Shown: positions 1 to 8,356, counted from the first letter of the stretch. The stretch is DNA of 64,000 nt from Kitasatospora sp. NBC_01266 (GCF_036242395.1 NZ_CP108458.1:4650001-4714000); one strand, 5' to 3'. The notes: a model not told the origin generated them from the letters alone. Program-made: numbers and translations.

Positions 1-130
1 GGTGCTCGCGGTGCTGTTCCTCGGTGGCCCGGTGCGGATACATCGGGGCGGGGTAGCCCGCGGGCGCGGCCGACAGGCGCGCGGAGGGCGACTGGGCGGG
101 GAGCTGGGGGGAGGTGGCAGTCGAAGTCAC
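1..130 (-). CDS. N-terminal fragment of an unknown protein, cut by the left edge
   Basis: A leftward reading frame starts at a GTG at 130 and stays open to the window edge (43 codons). It begins MTSTATSPQLP and is rich in Ser, Pro and Ala, then reads MYPHRATEEQHREH, which has more ordered composition. No strong ribosome binding site is visible before the GTG. It lies 69 bases beyond the stop of the downstream-facing oxidase gene and is read in the same direction, so it could be co-transcribed with it. The family cannot be recognised from this fragment. Confidence 0.4.
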   Translation of the reverse strand, partial: MTSTATSPQLPAQSPSARLSAAPAGYPAPMYPHRATEEQHREH

Positions 131-199
131 AATGCCGTCGAGTTTACGGGGCACCCGGTTTTCCGGGGTAGCGGCCCGGACGGGCACCCGTGCCGCCCC

Positions 200-1435
200 T
201 CACTCCTCGGCCGCCAGCGCGGCCAGCGCCCGCCGGGCCACCTCGCGGCCGATCGGCAGCGAGGCGGTGGCGGCGGGGGAGGGGGCGTTGAGCACGTGCA
301 CCAGGCGGCGGGTCGAGCCGGGGCGGTCGGGGTCGAAGCCGGCGAAGGCGAAGTCGTCCAGCAGCGTGCCGTCCCGGGCCACCGCCTGCGCCCGCACCCC
401 GGCCGGGGCGGGCACCAGGTCGGCGGCCGTGACGGCGGGCAGCAGGCGCCGCACGGCGGTGGTGAAGGCCGGTTTGGAGAGCGAGCGGTGCAACTCGCCC
501 AGGCCGTAGCGCCAGTGCCGGCGGGCCAGCTGCCAGGCGCCCGGGAAGCCCAGGGTGGCGGCCAGCTCGGCCGGGCGCACGGTGCGCCAGTCGTAGCCCT
601 CGCGGGCCAGCGCCGGGACGGCGTTCGGGCCCACGTGCACGTCCCCGTGGACGCCCCGGGTCAGGTGCACGCCGAGGAACGGGAAGGCCGGGTCGGGGAC
701 GGGGTAGACCAGGCCGCGCACCAGGTCCCGCCGGTGGGCGGCGAGTTCGTAGTACTCGCCGCGGAACGGGATGATCCGCAGGCCCGGGTCGTCGCCGGCC
801 AGCCGGGCCAGCCGGTCGCTGTGCAGGCCCGCGCAGTTGACCAGCACCGCGCAGCGCAGTTCGCCGCCGGCGGTCCGCACGGTCACCCCGTCGGCCCGCC
901 GGTCGATGGCCAGCACCTCGGTGCCGGTGCGCAGTTCGGCGCCGCGTTCGGCGGCCAGCGCGGCGTAGGTCCGGGCCACGGCGGTGTAGTCGCAGCTGCC
1001 GGTGGTGGCGACGTGCAGACCGGCCAGGCCGACCGCCTGCGGTTCGTACTCGCTTATCTGACCTGACGTCAACTCCCGTACCGGGATGCCGTTGCGCCGC
1101 CCCCGTTCGGCGAGTGCGGCGAGCCGGGGCAGCTCCTCGGCGGCGGTGGCGACGATCAGCTTGCCGTTCACCTCGCACGGCAGCCCGTGCTCGCGGCAGA
1201 ACCGCACCATCGCGGCGGCGCCCTCGGTGGCGTACCGGGCCTTGAGCGAGCCGGGGCGGTAGTACACCCCGCTGTGGATCACCCCGCTGTTGCGCCCGGT
1301 CTGGTGGGTGGCCGGCGCGCTCTCCTTCTCCAGCACCCCGACCCGCAGTCCGGGCCGCTCCCGGGTCAGCGCGAGCGCGGTGGCCAGCCCCACGATGCCG
1401 CCGCCCACCACCAGGACCTCGTGGTCGTAGGTCAT
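200..1435 (-). CDS. lhgO: L-2-hydroxyglutarate oxidase (FAD-dependent, LhgO family)
   Basis: 411 residues, the usual length for the family. It opens with a Rossmann FAD-binding motif VVGGGIVGLATALAL (about residues 9-23). The Q-T-G-R-N-S-G-V-I-H-S-G-V-Y-Y block near residue 46 is the signature of LhgO/DAO-type oxidases, and the C-terminal stretch carries VRAQAVARDG and LNAPSPAATASLPIG. The family oxidises L-2-hydroxyglutarate, a side product of dehydrogenases, to 2-oxoglutarate and passes electrons to the membrane quinone pool. The ATG at 1435 is preceded by GGAGGG at a suitable distance. The gene follows the TROVE gene on the same strand after a 72-base gap holding a hairpin, so shared transcription is uncertain. 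I see no functional link to the Ro60 locus. Confidence 0.9.
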   Translation of the reverse strand: MTYDHEVLVVGGGIVGLATALALTRERPGLRVGVLEKESAPATHQTGRNSGVIHSGVYYRPGSLKARYATEGAAAMVRFCREHGLPCEVNGKLIVATAAEELPRLAALAERGRRNGIPVRELTSGQISEYEPQAVGLAGLHVATTGSCDYTAVARTYAALAAERGAELRTGTEVLAIDRRADGVTVRTAGGELRCAVLVNCAGLHSDRLARLAGDDPGLRIIPFRGEYYELAAHRRDLVRGLVYPVPDPAFPFLGVHLTRGVHGDVHVGPNAVPALAREGYDWRTVRPAELAATLGFPGAWQLARRHWRYGLGELHRSLSKPAFTTAVRRLLPAVTAADLVPAPAGVRAQAVARDGTLLDDFAFAGFDPDRPGSTRRLVHVLNAPSPAATASLPIGREVARRALAALAAEE

Positions 1436-1462
1436 CCGCCACCCTCCTCACGCCGACGCGCC

Positions 1463-1485
1463 CCCGTGGCCGATGGTGCCACGGG
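1463..1485 (-). terminator. Hairpin between the TROVE gene and lhgO
   Basis: Arms 1463-1470 and 1478-1485 (CCCGTGGC / GCCACGGG) form a perfect 8-bp GC-rich stem with a 7-base loop, directly after the TROVE stop codon. There is no U-run, as is common for streptomycete terminators. It could end the TROVE transcript or only partly attenuate read-through into lhgO. Confidence 0.5.
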
Positions 1486-1507
1486 CGCGCGCTCGCCGTC
1501 AGCAGGG

Positions 1508-3091
1508 TCAGGCGCTCTGCTCCCACGGCCAGGCGGCGTCGGCTCCCCGTTCCAGCAGCGGGATCAGCCGGAAGGCGGCGTCGCCGAGCCCGCCGAAGGT
1601 GTGCCGGTGGGCGCCGCCGGACGGCCCGTGGCCGAAGCGGTAGCCGGCCAGGTTCCAGGTGTAGACGGGCACCCGGTCCGGCACGGCGGCCAGCGGGTCG
1701 TCACCGTGGTAGCCGTAGCCGGTCTGCTCGTCGGTGATGATCACCACCCGGTCGTGGCCCTGGTAGTGCGTGCGCACCGCCTCGGCGGTCTTGGTGCCGC
1801 CCAGGTTCTGGAAGCGCTGCAGCACGGCGAGCACCGACTCGCCGCGGTGCACCTCGACCACTCGGCTGGTGCTGCCGAACTCCACCAGGTCGGCGTCGGC
1901 GGCGCGGACCTTCAGCGCGGTGCCGAAGATCGCCGCCGAGTCGGCCCGGTTGAGGCCGCTGCGCTGGCTCGGCCGGTCGAACATCGAGACGGACCGGTCC
2001 ACCAGGATCAGGGTGCGCCCGCCCAGTGCCGGGACGCCGCGCAGCGAGTGGCCGAGTGCCTTCTCCAGCGGGTAGGCCCAGCGCAGCGACGGGGCGTGCT
2101 GGTAGGCGGCCAGGTAGCGGAACGGGAACTGCCGGGAGCGGCGCACCTCGTCCGGGTCGCTCAGCTTGGCGGCCACCCGCTCGGCGACCTCGTCGCCGAC
2201 CCCGGCCTCGTCGAAGTTGCGCAGGTTGCGCACCAGCGCCATCGACCCCATGGACGGGATGATCGCCTCCCAGGCCGCCGCGTCCAGCGGTCCCCGCAGC
2301 CAGCCCGCCAGTGCCTCCCAGGTCAGCCCGGCCGCCGCCAACCGCTCGGCGGCGCCCGGCCCGGTGAGCACCGCCCGGCGTTGCTCGACCGGCAGCGTCA
2401 GCAACTCGTGGTTGGCGGTGAGCAGCGCGTCGCCGGCCGGCGGGACGGCCTCGGCCGGGTGGTGGCGGCGGTCCAGCGCGTACTTGAACAGCTCGCCCTG
2501 GCCGGCCCGCTGCGGGTCCGGGCTCGGGTGGGTCAGCTCCAGCACGTCGGCGAACCGGAAGCCACGGCTCGCGGTGTCGTACTTGAGCAGCGCCTGGCTG
2601 GTGTAGAGGCGGCGCACGGCGTCCGCGACGCCGCGCTTGACCGGCTGCGGCAGGCGGTGGCCGTAGCGCGAGGTCCAGTAGGCGAGCAGCTCACCGGGCT
2701 CGTCGGGGCGGCGCAGCACGGTCTCCACGGCCTGCCGGGAGAAGCCGGGCGCCTTGGCGTCCAGCCGGGCCCGGGTGAACTCGGCCGCGCCGACCAGCGC
2801 GGCGGTGCGCATGTTCGCCTCGCCGCGCAGCCAGCGCAGCAGGCCCAGCGTCCACTGCGGGTCCGCGACGGCCAACTCGCGCACCAGCGCGGTGAAGCGG
2901 TCGTCGCGGGCGCCGCCGGACTCGTAGAAGGTCTCCTGGCCGACCAGGTTGGCGACCGAGAGGAGGAAGAGTTCCGACTTCGGCTCGCGCAGGTGACCCG
3001 TGCCGCCCTCGTGGTTGACGGCCTGCTCGCCGGTGCTGCGGACGGGCGAACGGGGCGGCGCGATGCGGTTCCTGAGGTTGAAGCGGGCCAT
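1508..3091 (-). CDS. rsr: TROVE-domain Ro60 orthologue (Rsr), Y RNA-binding protein
   Basis: 527 residues from the ATG at 3091, which has AGGGGGA about 9 bases upstream; a longer in-frame reading exists but its extra N-terminus is non-coding in character. The first ~330 residues form the HEAT-like TROVE ring (ENV-type blocks such as ELFLLSVANLVGQETFYESG and LRWLRGEANMRTAALVGA). The last ~170 are a von Willebrand A domain with an intact MIDAS: DRSVSM, then T in GGTKTAEAV, then ITDE. In animals and in Deinococcus/Salmonella this family binds the ends of misfolded RNAs in the ring and a Y RNA on its outer surface; in bacteria it tethers to polynucleotide phosphorylase. Two Y-type RNA elements lie immediately upstream on the same strand, which supports the assignment strongly. 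A hairpin stands in the 5' leader. Confidence 0.92.
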   Translation of the reverse strand: MARFNLRNRIAPPRSPVRSTGEQAVNHEGGTGHLREPKSELFLLSVANLVGQETFYESGGARDDRFTALVRELAVADPQWTLGLLRWLRGEANMRTAALVGAAEFTRARLDAKAPGFSRQAVETVLRRPDEPGELLAYWTSRYGHRLPQPVKRGVADAVRRLYTSQALLKYDTASRGFRFADVLELTHPSPDPQRAGQGELFKYALDRRHHPAEAVPPAGDALLTANHELLTLPVEQRRAVLTGPGAAERLAAAGLTWEALAGWLRGPLDAAAWEAIIPSMGSMALVRNLRNFDEAGVGDEVAERVAAKLSDPDEVRRSRQFPFRYLAAYQHAPSLRWAYPLEKALGHSLRGVPALGGRTLILVDRSVSMFDRPSQRSGLNRADSAAIFGTALKVRAADADLVEFGSTSRVVEVHRGESVLAVLQRFQNLGGTKTAEAVRTHYQGHDRVVIITDEQTGYGYHGDDPLAAVPDRVPVYTWNLAGYRFGHGPSGGAHRHTFGGLGDAAFRLIPLLERGADAAWPWEQSA

Positions 3092-3154
3092 GAGCGGGGT
3101 CCCCCTGCGGACTTGAGCGACGAGAGCGGGGCAGGGGAGGGCATGGCGAGGTGC

Positions 3155-3180
3155 GGGGGCCGACGCGTGTGCCGGCCCCC
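3155..3180 (-). terminator. GC-rich hairpin in the leader of the TROVE gene
   Basis: Perfect 8-bp stem GGGGGCCG/CGGCCCCC (3155-3162 with 3173-3180) and a 10-base loop. It sits 64 bases before the TROVE start and just after the second Y-like RNA. It may terminate that small RNA, or act as an attenuator in the TROVE leader. No U-run follows. Confidence 0.5.
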
Positions 3181-3206
3181 TGCTGCGATGCCTCCCGAGA
3201 TCAAGG

Positions 3207-3277
3207 GCGACGGCGGGTTTGGGTGACTTCAACGCGCCCGAGGGCACTCCATCGGAAGTAACCGCCGTCCGCGCACC
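3207..3277 (-). ncRNA. Second, short Y RNA-like element (or Ro60-binding leader of rsr)
   Basis: Read leftward, GGTGCGC (3277-3271) and GGTTACTTCC (3263-3254) repeat the 5' motifs of the larger Y RNA upstream. The partner motif GTCACC (3227-3222) is also repeated. The element folds: 3262-3272 pairs with 3207-3216 (ten base pairs with one bulged G), and 3256-3263 can pair with 3222-3229 (GGTTACTT with AAGTCACC, one U-C mismatch); the two share two bases and so compete at their edge. The same mismatch occurs at the same place in the larger RNA. The tRNA-like domain is absent here, replaced by a short GC-rich loop. It may be an independent small Y RNA ended by the hairpin at 3155-3180, or part of the rsr 5' leader that lets Ro60 bind its own message. 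Boundaries are approximate. Confidence 0.55.
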
Positions 3278-3302
3278 GGGAGGTGCGGCGTATTCACGAA
3301 TA

Positions 3303-3441
3303 GGTGTCCAGAGATCAGAGAGCGGCTGAGGTGACAAGAACTGCTCTACCAACTGAGCTACCGCCGGACGAACCGACGACCGGGACTCGAACCCGGGACC
3401 CGTCCATTAAGGGAAGTAACCCCGACCTGCGCACCTGGACA
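3303..3441 (-). ncRNA. Bacterial Y RNA with a circularly permuted tRNA-like domain
   Basis: Read leftward, a 7-bp terminal stem TGTCCAG/CTGGACA (3441-3435 with 3311-3305) closes the RNA. Inside it GGGGTTAC (3423-3416) pairs with GTCACCTC (3335-3328) with one U-C mismatch, the likely Ro60-binding helix. Beyond that lies a tRNA-like module in the wrong order: first a perfect T-arm (3396-3380, stem CCGGG/CCCGG, loop TTCGAGT), then an acceptor-like stem CGTCGG/CCGGCG capped by a TTCGT loop (3378-3362), then a canonical D-arm (3358-3343, GCTC/GAGC with GG in the loop). No anticodon arm follows. This T-arm, capped acceptor, D-arm order is the known architecture of bacterial YrlA-type Y RNAs and rules out an ordinary tRNA. 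Its position just upstream of the TROVE gene agrees. A TACAGT -10 box lies 7 bases before the 5' end. Confidence 0.88.
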
Positions 3442-3447
3442 GGGACG

Positions 3448-3453
3448 ACTGTA
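3448..3453 (-). promoter_or_regulatory. Candidate -10 box for the Y RNA
   Basis: TACAGT on the minus strand, spaced so that initiation would fall at about 3441, the first base of the closing stem of the Y RNA. No good -35 hexamer is visible 17 bases upstream. Confidence 0.4.
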
Positions 3454-3493
3454 GCGGCGCCCCGATCGAACCCGCATCCGAAATAGCGGTCGG

Positions 3494-5017
3494 CTACGCG
3501 GGCGCCGCCAGCACCACCCGGGCCCGCTCCGTCAACTCCCGTACCCGGCGCTCGCCTTGGAAAGGCTCCAGCTGGCGCAGCATCTCCAGCACGTACTCCC
3601 GGCTGCGCTGCGAGGAGATCCGGCCGGCCACCTCCACCGCCCGCTCGCCGGCCTCGACGGCGGCGTCCAGGTTGCCCGCTTCCGCCTCCGCCATCGCGGA
3701 GACCACCAGGCGCAGGCCGTGCGAGCGGACGAAGCCCTCGGTTGGCCGGGCCAGCGCCTCGCGGGTGAACTGGCGGACCTTGGCGGGCACTCCGAGGTCG
3801 CGGAAGCACTCGGCGGCGTCGGCGGCCAGGCGGTCGTAGGCGTAGAAGTCGATCCAGGCGGGATCGGGGTCGCCGGGGCGGGAGCGTTCGAGGGCGTTCT
3901 CGGCGGCGGCGAGTGCCGTCGAGGAGGCCGCCGCGTTGCCGGCCCGCGCCTGGGCCCGGGCCTCCACCAGGTGGAAGAAGCTCATCGTGCGGGTGGTGGC
4001 CAGACCCCGGTTGCGCTCCAGCGCCGCCTGGGCCAGGTCGACCGCCTCCTCGGCGAAGCCGCGGTAGCAGGCCTGCAGGCTCATCGAGGCCAGCACGTAG
4101 CCGCCGAGCGGCACGTCGGCGGCGGCTCGGGCCAGCCGCAGCGCCTGGATGTAGTAGCGCTGGGCGGCCTCGTGCTGGCCGGTGTCGAAGGCCATCCAGC
4201 CGGCCAGCCTGGTCAGTTCGGCGGTCGCGCCGAACAGCGCCCGGCCGACCGCGTCGCTGTAGGAGGCGAGCAGCAGCGGGGCCGCCTCGACCCGCAGGCA
4301 CTCCGGCACCATGGACGAACGCCAGTCGCCGCCACCGTACTTGGAGTCCCAGCGGCGCGCCTCCTGGGCGGCCTCGCGCAGCTTGGCGGCGTCGGACTGG
4401 CCGACCCGGTAGACGGCCGAGCGGGGCGCGGGGAGGGGGAGGGCTGGTGCGGGGGCCTTCTCGGGCGCGGGGTTCGCGGGGTTCGCGGGAGCCGGGGCGG
4501 TCGGGGCGGTCGGGGCGGCGTTCGGCGGCTCGTCCGTGCCGCGGGCCACCGAGCTGTCGACCGGGTTGATCAGCCAGCGGGCGACCGGCGTCGAGTACGC
4601 CGCGACCGAGAAGGTCCCGGCCAGCGCGTCGCTCCACCGTCCGCCGCCGGGGCCGCGCCGCAGCTCCAGGTCGACCCGCCACAGGTCGGTGGCGGAGCGC
4701 ACCGCCTCGGCCACCGCGCGCGGAAAGGCCAGGCCCAGCTCGGGCGTCGGATCGGTGTCGCCGAGCCCGATCTCCTCCAGCGGCACCGGGCGGCCCAGCT
4801 TGCCGCCGATCGCGGTGGCGATCAGGTGCGGTACCGGCCCCTGCGGCACCATGCCCTTGCTCACCCAGCGGGCCACCGAGGTCTTGTCGTAGCGCAGCGT
4901 CAGGCCGCGCTGGGCGCCGAGGTCGTTGACCCGGCGGGCCAGGCCGGCGTTGCTGATCTGAGCCTGGGTCAGCAGGGTGCCGAGACGCTCGTTCGGTCCC
5001 CGTGGACTGATGCTCAT
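3494..5017 (-). CDS. nsdA: NsdA-like regulatory protein (HTH-like N-terminus, TPR-like C-terminus)
   Basis: 507 residues. The N-terminal ~85 residues ([23 protein letters not shown] ... [20 protein letters not shown]) look like an XRE-type helix-turn-helix. A Pro/Ala-rich linker follows near residues 160-195. The remaining ~300 residues are helical repeats of TPR type (for example [20 protein letters not shown]). This arrangement is that of the Streptomyces NsdA family, negative regulators of sporulation and antibiotic production; the symbol rests on remembered resemblance. Start ATG at 5017 is preceded by AAGGGGG. The stop lies about 50 bases before the Y RNA, so NsdA transcripts may read into it unless terminated. 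A general TPR regulator of another subfamily is the alternative. Confidence 0.7.
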   Translation of the reverse strand: MSISPRGPNERLGTLLTQAQISNAGLARRVNDLGAQRGLTLRYDKTSVARWVSKGMVPQGPVPHLIATAIGGKLGRPVPLEEIGLGDTDPTPELGLAFPRAVAEAVRSATDLWRVDLELRRGPGGGRWSDALAGTFSVAAYSTPVARWLINPVDSSVARGTDEPPNAAPTAPTAPAPANPANPAPEKAPAPALPLPAPRSAVYRVGQSDAAKLREAAQEARRWDSKYGGGDWRSSMVPECLRVEAAPLLLASYSDAVGRALFGATAELTRLAGWMAFDTGQHEAAQRYYIQALRLARAAADVPLGGYVLASMSLQACYRGFAEEAVDLAQAALERNRGLATTRTMSFFHLVEARAQARAGNAAASSTALAAAENALERSRPGDPDPAWIDFYAYDRLAADAAECFRDLGVPAKVRQFTREALARPTEGFVRSHGLRLVVSAMAEAEAGNLDAAVEAGERAVEVAGRISSQRSREYVLEMLRQLEPFQGERRVRELTERARVVLAAPA

Positions 5018-6112
5018 TCGACGGCACCCCCTTGTTCGGTGTTTGCCGTTCGGTGTGCTGCGGTGGTGCTGCGGTGGTGCTGCGGCCGCGGGCCGGTCGG
5101 CCCGGCGTCGGCGGTACCTAGCGTAGTCGGCCGGGTTCCCAGGGTTAAGGGGAAGCATTCCGGATGGCGGGATCGCATAGGGGCATCGGGGCGCGGTTCG
5201 TTGCCGCCGGGGCGGTCGCGGGGTGGTGCGGGGGCGGGCCGGGCGTTGTTCTCGGGGTTCGTCCGGGGCGACCGGTGCCCGGCGGCCCATGGGGAGGGGC
5301 GTGCTCCGGTCCTGTGTTGACGTGCGCCCACCTGTGCCCCCTGGCTCGAGCGGCTGCCCAGCAGTTCGCTAGGGGCTGTGGGTCGGCCCGCCGTCGAGGA
5401 CCCGGCGGGCCGGGGGATGCCGCTGCCTCAGTTCCCCGCGGGTGGTGGCCGAGGTCCGGGAGGGCATGCGGATGCCCTCCCGGGCTTGCGACACTTTTTG
5501 GCCATCTGGGCATGACCATGGCGTAATCGGGGAGTCGGCGCGGGGCGGGTCGGCCGGTGTCGATGTGCACAGGTGTGCCTCGCGTGCCCTGTGTGCGTGG
5601 TGAGCAAGGCGAGCGGGGGTTGGCCCGACCGGTGCGCTGCGGACCGGCCGTGCACTCGGGGCCGGGTGCGCGGCCCGGGGTGCGCGGTCCGGCCGGTCGC
5701 TGCCGGACCTGCTCGCCTCGGTGCGGGCGCCGCGAATCGGACGCGCGGCGCCCGCGCCGGTCCGCCCGCCGTCCGCACTGGTCCGCCCGCCGGTCGGTTC
5801 GCCGTCCCCACGGGCCGTCCAGTACGGACGGTGCGTCAGATGCCGCCCGGCCGGCCGCCGGACGCCGTCCCTCCAGCGGCCGGCCGGGCACCAGCGACTC
5901 GGGAGGCCCGGCCCGCGCGGCACTCCACGTCCGGGCCGGCCGCAGTGCCCAGAATGCCCGAAATCGCCCGTAGCTCCCCAGAATCACCCGACCTTCACCC
6001 GCGGACCCCGGGCGCCTCCGCAGTGGCACCATGTCCCTTGGCTCGCCCGCGGCCGGCTCCTGACCGCCCGCCGCGCGCGAGCGCAGGGACGTCCACACCT
6101 GGTGGAGGCGCG
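5018..6112. other. Gene-free region of about 1.1 kb
   Basis: Divergent upstream region between the NsdA-like gene and the asparagine-synthetase-like gene. Open frames exist on both strands, but all are Arg/Pro/Gly-rich with no credible protein character. No lasso-peptide precursor could be found here. The only clear structure is the hairpin at 5456-5483. Confidence 0.6.
5456..5483. terminator. Perfect 12-bp inverted repeat with a 4-base loop
   Basis: CCGGGAGGGCAT at 5456-5467 and ATGCCCTCCCGG at 5472-5483 are exact complements around a GCGG loop. On the plus strand a run of five T lies at 5494-5498, about ten bases downstream. No recognised gene ends here, so it may terminate an unannotated small RNA or act as a transcription barrier between divergent genes. 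Confidence 0.5.
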
Positions 6113-8356
6113 ATGCGGTGGCTGGCCGGCTGGAGCGGCACCGTGTCCAGCGCCCGGATCCCGGTCGCCCGCCGCCCGTCTGACGCCCGATCGGCCCCGG
6201 CGCCCACCGTCCAGGACGCGCTCGGCGCACTCGCCGCCGTGCGCCCCCTGGCCGCCACCGCGCTGTGGACCGGCCCCGACCCGCTCTGGGCGGTCGGCGA
6301 CTGGCGCGCCGAGGAGATCCGGCAGGCCGTCCTGCTCCCCAACACCCGCCACCCCACCGTCAGCACCGGTCCGCTGCCCGCCGACCTGACCCAGGACACC
6401 GAGGCCGTGGTCCGCCTGCTGGTGCTCGGCCACTGCGGCGCCGCCGACCACGAGTTGGCCGCCGGACTGGCCGCCGCCCGGGGCGGCGCGGTGCGCCACC
6501 TGACCGGCTGGCCCGGCAGCTACACCGTGGTGCTGCGGGTCGGTACCCGCAACACCCTGCTGCTCACCGACCTGGCCGGCCTGCAACCCGTCTTCCACAC
6601 CCCCTGGTGCGGCGGCACCGCCTACGCCACCGCCGCCCTGCCGCTGGCCGACCTGATCGGCGCGCCGGTCGACACCGGCCACCTGGCCGCCACCCTCGCC
6701 TGTCCCGAGTCCCCCGAGGCGCTCGGCACCGGCACCCCGTACGTGGGGGTGCACCGGGTCCCACCGGGCCACACGCTCGCCATCCGGGGTGGCCGCCCGC
6801 ACCTGACCGACTACGACGACGAGGGCAGCCCCGGCGGCGTTCCCGGTCAGGGCGGCGGCGAGGCCCCGGCGGTCCGGGAGCTGACCCGGACGCTGCTGGA
6901 AGCCGTCCGCTCCCGGGTCCGCAACGCGCCCGCCACGGCCGGCCCCGGGCCGCGGCGCCCCCGGATCGGCGCCGACCTCTCCTACGGGACCGCCTCCACC
7001 GCCCTGGCCCTGCTCGCCGCCGCCGTCCCGATCGGTCCTGGCCCGGCACCGGCTCAGGCACCCGGATCCGGTCTCTCGGCCGAGCTCCTGCCGCGCAACG
7101 GTGCCACCAAGGGCTCCTGGACCCGCCCCGACCCGGCAAGCGAGCCGCCGGAGCCCGAACTCCTCGCCGCCGTCACTGTCCGGGAGTCCCCGCGCACCAC
7201 CCCCGAGACCCCGCTGGACGTCGGCCGCCCCCGACTGCGGCACACCGTGCTGGCCGCCACCCCGTTGAGCCTGCCCTACGCCGATCTGGCGGGCGGGGCG
7301 CTCACCGACGAGCCCGGCCGGGCCCTGGTCACCGTCCCCGGCACCGTTGTCCGGCTCAGCGCGGGCGGCGCCGACCACCTGACCGGCCACGGCGCCCGCC
7401 AGGTGCTGGACGGCCATCCGGCCCGGCTCGCCGACCTGATCCGGGAGGGCCGCCAGCGGGAACTGCTGCCGCCGGTCGCTGCCCTGGCCGGCGTGGACCG
7501 CGCGCTCGCGGGCACCCTGACCGGCACCGTGCGCACCCCGGTCACCGTGCTGCGCGCGGCCCGCCGCCTGGCCCGGGGCGGCTACGCCGAGGCGCTGGAC
7601 GACGCGGCCGTGCAGCTGACGGCCCGTCGGGACTCGGTGCGCCCGAGCGCGCGCCCCGGCGTGCGGTTCACCGCCGGGGCGTACTCGGTGGCCGACCTGG
7701 CCTGGTGCGTGCCGGGCCCGGCCGCGCGCTTCCTCTCCGACGACGCGCTCTCGGCGGTCGCCCTGCGCCTGCGGCTCGCGGCCCGTGGCCCCGCGCCCGA
7801 GCTGCACCCCGGCGTCCGCCGCGCCCGGCTGGCGCTGCACCACCACGCCGGCGCGTTCCGCACCCTGGTGCACGCCGCCGAACAGTACGGCCAGCGCGTG
7901 CACGCCCCCTTCTTCGACAACCGGGTGATCCGCGCCGCCCGCCTCCTCCCCGCCGACCTGCGCCTGCAGCCCGGCGCCCGGCACGCCCTGCTGCGCGCCG
8001 TCCTGGCCGGCGCCGGCCGCTCGGACCTCCCCGCCGACTGGGGCCGCGCCCCCCGCCCGGACCGCGCCGAAGCCGCCCGGGCCGGCCTGCGCGCCGCCGC
8101 CGACCAACTGGCCGAGCTGTTCCACGAACCCCTGCTGGCCGAAGCCGGCCTGATCGACCTGCCCGTCGTCCGCCGCGCCCTGCGCACCGCCGCCGACCCC
8201 TACGCCGACCTGCCGCCGGGCGCCCTGGACGGCCTGGCCGACCTGGTCGCGGTGGAACTCTGGCTGCGCCGCTTCGAGTCCCGCCGCCACGGCTCCTGCT
8301 GGAGCGGCCTGCCCCTGCCCCAACGCCAGGCGGTGGCGGCAGCGCGGTTCGGCTGA
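6113..8356 (+). CDS. Asparagine-synthetase-like protein of the lasso-peptide cyclase type, ATP loop degenerate
   Basis: 747 residues from ATG 6113, with GGAGG four bases upstream; the MRWLAGW start is typical of the family I recall as albusnodin/ikarugamycin-type macrolactam cyclases. Residues ~1-240 resemble the class II glutaminase fold but lack the N-terminal catalytic Cys. The C-terminal half resembles the synthetase domain (HAPFFDNRVIRAARLLPADL). The pyrophosphate loop, normally SGG-x-D-(S/T), reads LSYGTAST (near residue 287), so the Gly pair and the Asp are lost. Family members adenylate an acidic side chain and close an isopeptide ring. Here ATP chemistry is doubtful. No precursor, protease or acetyltransferase gene lies beside it, so it may be a relic or a non-catalytic paralogue. 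Confidence 0.7.
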   Translation: MRWLAGWSGTVSSARIPVARRPSDARSAPAPTVQDALGALAAVRPLAATALWTGPDPLWAVGDWRAEEIRQAVLLPNTRHPTVSTGPLPADLTQDTEAVVRLLVLGHCGAADHELAAGLAAARGGAVRHLTGWPGSYTVVLRVGTRNTLLLTDLAGLQPVFHTPWCGGTAYATAALPLADLIGAPVDTGHLAATLACPESPEALGTGTPYVGVHRVPPGHTLAIRGGRPHLTDYDDEGSPGGVPGQGGGEAPAVRELTRTLLEAVRSRVRNAPATAGPGPRRPRIGADLSYGTASTALALLAAAVPIGPGPAPAQAPGSGLSAELLPRNGATKGSWTRPDPASEPPEPELLAAVTVRESPRTTPETPLDVGRPRLRHTVLAATPLSLPYADLAGGALTDEPGRALVTVPGTVVRLSAGGADHLTGHGARQVLDGHPARLADLIREGRQRELLPPVAALAGVDRALAGTLTGTVRTPVTVLRAARRLARGGYAEALDDAAVQLTARRDSVRPSARPGVRFTAGAYSVADLAWCVPGPAARFLSDDALSAVALRLRLAARGPAPELHPGVRRARLALHHHAGAFRTLVHAAEQYGQRVHAPFFDNRVIRAARLLPADLRLQPGARHALLRAVLAGAGRSDLPADWGRAPRPDRAEAARAGLRAAADQLAELFHEPLLAEAGLIDLPVVRRALRTAADPYADLPPGALDGLADLVAVELWLRRFESRRHGSCWSGLPLPQRQAVAAARFG

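Noticed and set aside
2-1066. Plus-strand open frame of 354 codons
   Set aside because: It is antisense to lhgO, Gly/Arg-rich and without motifs; a shadow of GC bias.
3316-3400. Possible ordinary tRNA or tRNA pseudogene (T- and D-arm motifs)
   Set aside because: The arms are in permuted order, joined by a capped acceptor stem, with no anticodon arm; this is a Y RNA feature.
5145-6112. Possible lasso-peptide precursor or other gene before the synthetase-like protein
   Set aside because: All frames are Arg/Pro/Gly-rich; no leader-core pattern with a suitable Gly and acidic ring residue and binding site was found.
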